Of a stretch of DNA of 6,173 bases, positions 1-6,173 are shown one piece after another. Positions within the stretch are counted from its first letter, which is position 1, and each line of letters begins with the position of its first letter. Source of the DNA: Veillonellaceae bacterium (GTDB lineage: Bacteria; Bacillota_C; Negativicutes; UBA1444); the NCBI GenBank assembly GCA_012798135.1, contig JAAZNU010000210.1:1-6173 (forward strand), in the 5' to 3' direction. Under the pieces are notes generated by a model that ran no database searches, was not told the origin of the DNA, and was given only the letters and a program-made list of their open reading frames with translations. The translations under genes were made by a program, and so were the position numbers.

Positions 1-2
1 GC

Positions 3-1127
3 AATTCGGCAATCTGTCAGGGAGAAGACCCTCCTGGATTTCATTCGGTTGCCCTTGCTTCAGGCGGGAACGGAACCTATTCCTACCAATGGCAAATTGC
101 TCCTGACCTTGCGGGTCCATGGAGTAACATCAATCTGGCAAACGATTCGGTTTATGATTCTCCTGCTCTTAATGCTACACGATGGTTCAGAAGGTATGTT
201 ACCTCCGGACAGTGTTCATCTTTTTCGAATTCACTGGAAGTTAATGTTACACCTGCACTGAACCCTGGAAGCATAACCCCTGATCAGACAATCTGTATTT
301 TCGGTGATCCGTCGGTTATCAATTCCCTGACGGCGCCTACGGGTGGTAATGGCATTGGCACTTATACATACCGATGGTTATATGCCACAACAAGTGGAGG
401 ACCCTATACGAATATAATTCCCGGAGCAACAGGTGCTTTCTATGATCCTCCGGCCGGATTAAATGAGACCCGATTCTATGTGCGCGAGGTTACTTCCGGA
501 AGTTGCAGCGGAATAACGAATGAAATACGCATTGCAGTTCAGGATTCAGTGCAACCGGGCAGTATTCAGCCTCCTGCTGTTTCCACTCTGTGTTCAGGGG
601 ATGATCCTGATCCGATAACGCAGGTAACGGCTCCCTCCGGCGGAACAGGAGTTTACAGTTTCCAGTGGAAGTCTTCACCCAATCCCGGAGGGCCTTATGT
701 AAATACTGTCGTGGGAGCAACCGGACCGAATTATGATCCTCCGGCCGGGTTTTCAGCAACCACATATTTTGTGCGGGAAGTATCTTCAGGGGTTTGCCCG
801 CCCCGGATAACCAATGAAGCCCCTATAATCGTTCAACCGGTTCTTAATGCTGGGGTTGTTGGAAGCGATCAGGCCCTGTGCGGTGCCCCTGCTTCTCCGG
901 CTCCTCTTACTGAAATTGCGCCTGCATCTGGCGGGAACGGGACTTACAGCTATCAGTGGCAATCAGCTCCCGGTTTTGGCGGACCCTGGTCTGACATTAG
1001 CGGGGCAACGGCGCCTGGATATTCTCCTCCTGGTTTGCTGGCCACTACGTATTACCGCCGTGTGGTTTCGGGAGGTGTCTGTCCTCCTGCAGTTACCAAT
1101 GTGGTTACCATCAATATTACAGGAACA
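3..1127 (+). repeat. Class A array: four Ig-like modules with SGG-x-G-x-Y...W core
   Basis: Four tandem protein modules: A1 3-257 (left edge cut, about a dozen residues missing), A2 258-548 (97 residues), A3 549-842 (98) and A4 843-1127 (95). Each has an early Cys (ICQGE, ICIFG, LCSGD, LCGAP), then 'A/P-S/T-G-G-N/T-G' and an aromatic strand ending in Trp (YSYQWQ, YTYRWL, YSFQWK, YSYQWQ). These are followed by 'GPW/GPY', mostly 'GAT...Y-D/S-P-P', a 'T-x-Y/F-x-V/R-R/E-x-V' strand and a late Cys (GQC, GSC, GVC, GVC). A2-A4 open with 'L/V-N/Q-P/A-G-S/V-I/V'. The pattern recalls SprB-type and other Ig-like repeats in Bacteroidota adhesins, but I cannot assign a family accession by eye. A structural spacer or binding role in an exported rod is inferred. 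Confidence 0.85.
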
Positions 1128-4100
1128 ATTCCCGGTAATGCGGGTCCGATTACAGGCCCCAGTCCGGTTTGTGAAGGACAAACAGCCACTTATTTTATTG
1201 CAGCCGTTGCCGGAGCTGCGAGCTATGCATGGACGGTGCCAGCCGGAACAGTAATTATTGGACGTAGCGATACGGCTGTGATTACATTGCGGTTTGATAC
1301 CCCCGGAACGGGAAATATTTCCGTGGCTCCTGTCAATGGATGCGGCGTTGGAGGATCTTCAACAAAAGCAATCGTGATTAATCCGACGCCTGTTGTCAAT
1401 CCTGTTGCCGACTCGGCTTTCTGTCCCGGTGAGAATTATACGTTCACCTTCAGTTCCAGCAATACGGTTGGAGCAACTTATACATGGACCAACAGCCTGC
1501 CTGGTCCTCTGCCAGGTGGAATTGATTTGCCTGCATCCGGAACAGGCGATATTTCTTATACGGCTCCTCTTAACCTCACTGGAGCGGCAAAGACTGGCCT
1601 GATAACCGTCACCGCTACACTGAATGGTTGCACCAGCGCTCCGGTACAGTTCCGAATCACTTCCCGGCCCAAACCGGTTATCAATCCACTGGCAGCAGTG
1701 TCTGCCTGCCCCGCCCAGCAAGTTATCCCGCCTGCTTTTTCAAGCAATACCACGGGAGAAACTTATCAATGGTTCAATAACAATACCAACATTGGTCTTG
1801 CTGCATCCGGTACAGGCCAGATTGCTTCCTACACATCACCTGCCAATGCAACAGGGAATCCGTATGTCGGTAATATAAAGGTAGTCGCTACCCTGAACCG
1901 TTGTGTAAGCGACACGGCAGGTTTTACCATCACAATAAAACCCAAGCCTGTACTTTCAACTCCTTCCAATTTATCAGAATGTCCTCTTTCAACAGTTGGT
2001 CCTGTCGTATTCAGCAGCAATGCGACAGGAACTACCTATACCTGGTCAAATAACAATACAGGTATCGGGCTTGCGGCTACAGGTACAGGCAACATAAGCA
2101 GTTACACGGCTCCTGATAATCCTACAGGTTTGAATATTACAGGTACCATTTCCGTTAGTGGCACAGCTGATGGTTGTACCAGCGATCCGGTTTCTTTTAC
2201 TATCACTGTCAAGCCCCAGCCGGTGGTAAATCAAAAGGCTGACATTTCCGTATGTCCCGGTACTACCGTTACCCCGGGTGCTTTTACATCCAATACCGGC
2301 GCAGGTACTACCTACAACTGGTTTAACAGTAATCCTTCCATCGGACTGGTCGCATCCGGCACAGGGACCATTGCCCCTTTCCCTGCAGGAAATAATGTGA
2401 GCGGTTTGCCCTTAACAGGTACTATCAGCGTTCTGGGTACCAAAAATGGATGCCAGAGCTTGGACACTATGCGATTTGATATTACCGTTAAACCAAAGCC
2501 GGTTGTGGATGACCAGCCTGATATAACAGCCTGTCCCGGTGAGATCATTACACCGGTGGCATTCAACAGCAATACAGCAGGAACAACTTTTTCCTGGACG
2601 AATTCCAATACATTGATAGGTCTGCCCATCGGAGGCACAGGTAATATTGCTCCCTTCGCAGCAGGAGACAATGTATCAGGTTCCCTTTATACAGGCAAGA
2701 TTGTTGTTACCGGAACGGCTAACGGTTGTGCCGGTGATACGGTTTCATTCTTTATCAATGTGAAACCCAAACCGGTAATAACTCAGAAACCTGATATTTC
2801 GCTTTGCCCTGGTGAGGATATCAATGTGGGCTCTTTTATATCCAATGTTCCCGGAAGTACTTTCTCATGGACCAATTCCAATACTTTGATCGGGTTGCCG
2901 GCCAGTGGAACAGGGGATATTCCCATCGTCCCTGCCAATGAAAATCTTACCCTGTCAAGCCGCATCGGGACCATCACAGTACTGGCTGAGAAAGACGGAT
3001 GCACCAGTTCCGCTATGACGTTTACCATTTCGGTTAAACCAAGGCCTATCGTCACACAACTTGACAGTATTGCCAAATGTCCTGGCGAACCGGTTGCTCC
3101 TCCCAATTTTACCAGTTCACTTGCCGGTTCAGATTTTTCGTGGACCAATACAAATACTCTGATTGGACTTCCTGCATCAGGAATCGGAAACATTATTCCG
3201 TATGCTGCACCTTTGAACCTTAGCGGAAACAGCTATCTGGGAACTATTGGTGTAACGGCAACCCGCAACGGCTGCGTGAGTGATACCATGAAGTTCAATA
3301 TCCGTATCAAACCCCGGCCGGTTGTCGATCCGGTGGCTGATATCTCCGTATGTCCCAACGAGCAGGTTGGGCCGGTTATTTACGCAGCAAATACAGGAGG
3401 AGGTGAACTTTTCTCTTGGACGAATGACAATACGCTGACTGGTCTTGCTCCCAGTGGTACAGGAGACATCCCGGCCTATTTTGCTCCCGAAAATATCAAT
3501 GGCGTTGTTTATACTTCCAATCTTTCGGTAATTGCCATAAAGGAAAATTGTTCCAGTACACCGGTAACATTCAAAGTTCAGCTTAAACCGAGACCGGTTG
3601 TTAGTTTCCAGCCCGATATTGTTAAGTGCCCGGGAGAAACGGTTTCTGCAACATTCTCGAGTAATGTGGCCGGAGCGTCTTTTGGTTGGACAAACAGCAA
3701 TACCGATATAGGTCTACCCCTGACGGGTTCTGGGAATATCAATCCGTATGCTGCGCCGGCTAATGTCAGTGGAGTATATTATGTGGGGAACATTAAAGTA
3801 GGTGCCGTTCTGAACGGGTGTCTCAGTGACTCAATGGCGTTCAATATCTTTATTAAACCTACACCGGTAATATCCCCTACACCTGATTATACCGTTTGTC
3901 CAGGTGAACTGATCAATTTGAGTGCCTTTACAACCAATCCTCCCGGAGCATCCTTTACCTGGGCCAATACAAATCCGGCCATAGGAATCGGAGTCGGAGG
4001 GATCGGTACTATACCTCCCTATCTTGCTCCGGCCAACGCAACCGGAACAGATCTTACAGGACGCATCATCGTGCAGGCTGATTTGAGCGGATGCAGTGCT

Positions 4101-6173
4101 CAACCCGATACCTTCTTTATTACGGTCAAACCCAAACCCATCGTTGATGATCAGCCTGATATTGAAGTGTGTCCGGGCGAAACCATCAGTCCGTTGCCCT
4201 TTACCAGCAATACTCCAGGGGCAACTTTCAGCTGGACCAACAAGATTGTCAGCGGAGATATAGGTTTGCCATCCGGCGGAACGGGGAATATAGCCCCGTA
4301 CACCTCACCTGTAAATAATACCTTTGGCGATTTCAAAAGCAATATATATGTAAAGGCTTCCCGGTTAGGTTGTGTAAGCGATTCGGTTCCCTTTGCCATC
4401 ACTGTACATCCTACACCCCAGACGGGCGATATAAGCGGAGGAACGGAAGAGTGTATTGAAGGCAATGACCTGTACAGTACTGCTTTTCATGGGAATGCTG
4501 AATATATCTGGGAAAAGCCGGCATCAGTCACTGTTCTTTCCGGGGGTACGCCTGAGAATTTCATGCAGTTGCGGTTTGATTCGGCCGGGACGGTATTGAT
4601 AAAAGTCACTGAACGAAACGTTATTACCGGTTGCGTAGGAGCAACCAAATCCAAAACCATCACTGTGCATCCCAAGCCGGTGATTGATACTATTTTCGGA
4701 AAACCGGATGTATGTAATTCCGAAACCAATGTATTGTATTCAGTAACTGACCATCCTGGTTCAATTTATCAGTGGGATGTGCCATCAGGTGCCTATATTA
4801 CTACCGATCCCAGCCTGTACAACATTCGTGTTAATTTCAGCTCTTTGAGCGGAAATGTACGTGTGAGGGAAACCAGTGCTGCCGGATGCGTTGGAGATTA
4901 CAAACAACTTCCTGTAACAGTGCATCCCATCCCTGATGTGTTTACATCATTGAGCAGTCAGGCTATTTGCAATGATGACCGGACCTCATTTACTGTGGGA
5001 ACCAACTATTTTGATCCGGGGGATGTGCGCTTTGTGATCAATGTTACTGCTTCCACCGACCTGAGTGGATATACTCCAACGGATACCGTTCTGAATGGAG
5101 CTCTGGTGGCTGACAGTCTGCACAATACTAAGAATTCGGAGCGTACTGCATTGTATTTCATTACACCGCAGTCATCTTATTGTGCAGGTTCTCCTGCAAA
5201 CGTAACAATTACCGTACGTCCCACACCGGTAGTTATCCCTTCGCAAACAGTTAAATACCAATGCAATAATACTATAGTGGGCATAAGTTTGTACACATCA
5301 ACCTTCCCCATTTCAGCCGTCAGTTTTGATTATACAGCCGAATCGTCTGGAAGTGTTTCGGGATTCACTCCCTCAGCCACAGGCCTTACCAACGGAGCTG
5401 TTATCAGTGATGTTCTGAACAACACCAGTAATTCAGTACAGACAGTCCGGTATCATGTTGTTCCCAAAGCCTTTGGTTGTATTGGCGATACGGTTACAAT
5501 AACTGTTTTTGTGACACCTTCACCCAATGTACTTTACAATAATTTCACCCCTGCTATCTGCGACGGTGATACAACAAGAATCATTTTAGGCTCATCAGTG
5601 GTTCCTGCCGACAGTATTTCGTTTGATTATACTGTACTGAATACAGGAGGTATAACAGGTTACATGACCTTCAGAAACAATCTTCCTAATGGATATGTTA
5701 TTAGCGAAGTGTTGAATAATGCAACAGATGTTCTGCATTCCCTTACCTATGTTGTTACTCCGAAATTTATGGGATGCAGCGGAACGGCTGAGAATATTGT
5801 TGTTCAGGTTGCCCCGCGGCCCAAAGTTAATCTTTCAACCGCTTCGCAGGAGATTTGTAACCTCACGGCCATGAATCTCAAGCTGAGTACGACAACTACA
5901 CCCACCGACAGCGTAAGGTTTGATTATACTGTTTCTTCTACCGGCGGCATAACCGGATATTCTGACGGAAGCAATCTTCTGAACAACCACACCATCAATT
6001 TTGTTCTTAACAACAGTACCAATCTTCAGCAAACCCTTACTTTTCAGATTACCCCGAGATTACAAGGATGTTATGGCACTCCGAAAACAGCTACTGTTCT
6101 GGTTAACCCGACACCTGACATCACACCTGTTCCTCCCGGCGAAGACATTTGTACAGGGCAGCAAACGGCAATA
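3..6173 (+). CDS. Giant multi-module Ig/PKD-like surface protein, internal fragment (both ends missing)
   Basis: The frame beginning at base 3 is open for 2057 codons through the last base, so the gene runs beyond both edges and no start codon or ribosome binding site can be chosen. The protein is a string of 22 essentially complete beta-sandwich-type modules of 85-99 residues plus one truncated module, in blocks of four sequence classes. Each complete module has one Cys near its start and one near its end, and most end in 'V-x-P-x-P'. It is rich in Thr, Ser, Asn, Gly and Pro, with no long hydrophobic segment, coiled coil or catalytic motif seen. Such architecture is known from giant Bacteroidota proteins exported by the type IX secretion system (SprB-like adhesins and proteins ending in a gliding motility-associated C-terminal domain). 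Export, surface location and an adhesive or filament role are inferred from that resemblance; the secretion signals lie outside the window. The coding call is nearly certain, the specific function unknown. Confidence 0.96.
1128..1391 (+). other. Single PKD-like module (88 residues) bridging class A and class B arrays
   Basis: Residues 376-463 form one module unlike those on either side. It has 'P-V-C-E-G-Q-T' near the start, 'S-Y-A-W-T-V-P-A-G' in the middle, then 'ITLRFDTPGTGNISV', 'NGCGVG' and a closing 'V-I-N-P-T-P'. This order (C-x-G, a-x-Y-x-W-x-V-P-x-G, hydrophobic 'V-x-F/W ... G ... I-x-V', late Cys) is characteristic of the PKD-like domains common in Bacteroidota cell-surface proteins; I believe it belongs with Pfam's PKD_6-type family, from memory only. 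The two later modules at 4419-4934 share the pattern, so this class brackets the class B array. It probably acts as a rigid spacer. Confidence 0.75.
1392..4418 (+). repeat. Class B array: eleven tandem PKD/Ig-like modules, about 91 residues each
   Basis: Eleven head-to-tail modules cover residues 464-1472. B1 1392-1676 (95 residues), B2 1677-1949 (91), B3 1950-2222 (91), B4 2223-2501 (93), B5 2502-2774 (91), B6 2775-3047 (91), B7 3048-3320 (91), B8 3321-3596 (92), B9 3597-3866 (90), B10 3867-4139 (91), B11 4140-4418 (93). Each has, in order, an early Cys (usually C-P-G-E), 'F-x-S-N-x-x-G-x-x-F/Y-x-W-x-N', 'I-G-L-x-x-S/T/G-G-T-G-x-I', an 'A-P-x-N-x-x-G' loop in most copies, a beta strand, 'N-G-C-x-S-D' or a variant, and 'F-x-I-x-V-K-P-x-P'. 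Each module's only Trp codon starts at 1485, 1770, 2043, 2319, 2595, 2868, 3141, 3417, 3687, 3960 and 4233, a spacing of 270-285 bases. No repeat is degenerate or frameshifted. The fold is inferred to be a disulfide-stapled beta-sandwich; the probable job is to hold functional parts away from the cell. Confidence 0.92.
4419..4934 (+). repeat. Class C pair: two PKD-like modules (87 and 85 residues)
   Basis: C1 4419-4679 has an early Cys (EECIEG), 'A-E-Y-I-W-E-K-P-A', 'MQLRFDSAGTVLIKV', a late Cys (TGCVGA) and the end 'T-V-H-P-K-P'. C2 4680-4934 has 'D-V-C-N-S-E-T', 'S-I-Y-Q-W-D-V-P-S-G-A', 'IRVNFSSLSGNVRVRE', 'AGCVGD' and 'T-V-H-P-I-P'. Both match the plan of the isolated module at 1128-1391 (Y-x-W-x-x-P, then hydrophobic-x-F-x-x-x-x-G-x-V/I-x-V, then Cys) and lack the 'G-L-x-x-S-G-T-G' element of class B. 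The linker changes from 'K-P-x-P' to 'H-P-x-P' from the end of B11 through both of these modules. They are probably structural spacers. Confidence 0.75.
4935..6116 (+). repeat. Class D array: four PKD-like modules, 98-99 residues each
   Basis: D1 4935-5228 (98 residues), D2 5229-5525 (99), D3 5526-5822 (99) and D4 5823-6116 (98). Shared order: early Cys (AICND, YQCNN, AICDG, EICNL), 'V/I-x-F-D-Y-T' (VRFVINV in D1), 'G-G-I-T-G-Y' or a variant (DLSGY in D1, GSVSGF in D2), then 'V/I-x-x-V-L-N-N-x-T/S' followed by a 'Q-T-L/V-x-Y/F-x-V/I-x-P' strand. Next come a late Cys in 'G-C-x-G' (SYCAG in D1) and a closing 'V-x-V-x-P-x-P'. Unlike the other classes these modules have no Trp. The form 'Y-x-V-x-P-x-x-x-G-C-x-G' ending in 'V-x-P-x-P' is familiar from PKD-like domains (PKD_5 type, from memory) near the C-terminal half of giant Bacteroidota proteins. 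D1 is the most divergent copy. Confidence 0.85.
6117..6173 (+). other. Truncated next module (first 19 residues)
   Basis: After the 'V-N-P-T-P' end of D4 the frame continues with a new module start: 'D-I-T-P-V-P-P-G-E-D-I-C-T-G-Q-Q-T-A-I'. The early Cys at base 6150 sits where the first Cys falls in other modules, so the array continues beyond the right edge. The class cannot be decided from 19 residues; a fifth class D copy is the simplest guess. Confidence 0.7.

Noticed and set aside
847..1254. Plus-strand frame of 135 codons starting with ATG, and the shorter one at 49-261
   Set aside because: They are in another frame over the class A modules, are Leu/Arg-rich with no recognisable domain, and overlap a frame that is clearly coding.
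2312..2671. Open minus-strand frame of 119 codons, with similar ones at 2783-3193, 4151-4465 and 4487-4729
   Set aside because: These lie antisense to the repeat array. Their shared phrases (for example S-P-G-H/Q and V-H/Q-E-K) mirror the conserved sense repeats, so the apparent family resemblance is a shadow. The sense frame has coherent domains and conserved Cys and Trp; the antisense frames do not.
3..6173. Possible DNA-level satellite, CRISPR-like or phase-variable short repeat
   Set aside because: The periodicity is at protein level with a 270-297 base period; adjacent copies have diverged in DNA, there are no identical short repeats with unique spacers, and no homopolymer or short tandem tract was seen.
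3..6173. Falling GC from left to right as a sign of horizontal transfer of the 3' part
   Set aside because: Hand counts of five 60-base lines (31 at line 1, 33 at line 901, 29 at 3001, 26 at 5281, 23 at 5701) suggest a slope, but five lines are too few, and the change can follow from amino-acid content (fewer Gly/Pro/Ala, more Asn/Tyr/Ile in class D).
3..6173. Enzymatic, toxin or defence function for the protein
   Set aside because: No catalytic motif, nucleotide-binding loop, protease or nuclease signature was found in any module; all visible sequence is explained as structural beta-sandwich repeats.

Overview
The window lies wholly inside one very large protein-coding gene on the + strand. 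Read from base 3, the frame stays open for 2057 codons to the last base, with no stop codon and no start or end of the gene in view. No intergenic DNA, promoter, RNA gene, mobile element or CRISPR array was seen. The protein style points to the phylum Bacteroidota (Flavobacteriia, Cytophagia or Bacteroidales relatives): serial Ig/PKD-like beta-sandwich modules rich in Thr, Ser, Asn, Gly and Pro, joined by 'V-x-P-x-P' linkers, as in the giant 'gliding motility-associated C-terminal domain' or SprB-like surface proteins of that phylum. Base composition is moderate: hand counts of GC in five 60-base lines were 31, 33, 29, 26 and 23.

Layout (residue n is the codon starting at base 3n). Bases 3-1127 hold four modules of 95-98 residues built around 'SGG-x-G-x-Y-S/T-Y/F-Q/R-W' (class A; the first is cut by the window edge). 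Bases 1128-1391 hold one PKD-like module of a second class. Bases 1392-4418 hold eleven consecutive modules of 90-95 residues with a 'G-L-x-x-S/T/G-G-T-G-x-I' core (class B), the dominant feature. Bases 4419-4934 hold two more modules of about 86 residues resembling the single one at 1128 (class C). Bases 4935-6116 hold four modules of 98-99 residues with 'F-D-Y-T ... G-G-I-T-G-Y ... L-N-N-x-T' (class D), and 6117-6173 is the start of a further module. Every complete module has exactly two cysteines, one near its start and one near its end: 45 Cys in the window, 44 in 22 modules plus one in the cut-off last module.

The likely product is an exported, rod-like, disulfide-stapled cell-surface or secreted protein such as an adhesin or gliding/biofilm filament. 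The functional ends (signal peptide, any ligand-binding or enzymatic domain, and the expected type IX secretion C-terminal domain) are outside the window, so the specific role cannot be read here. I see no multi-gene system.
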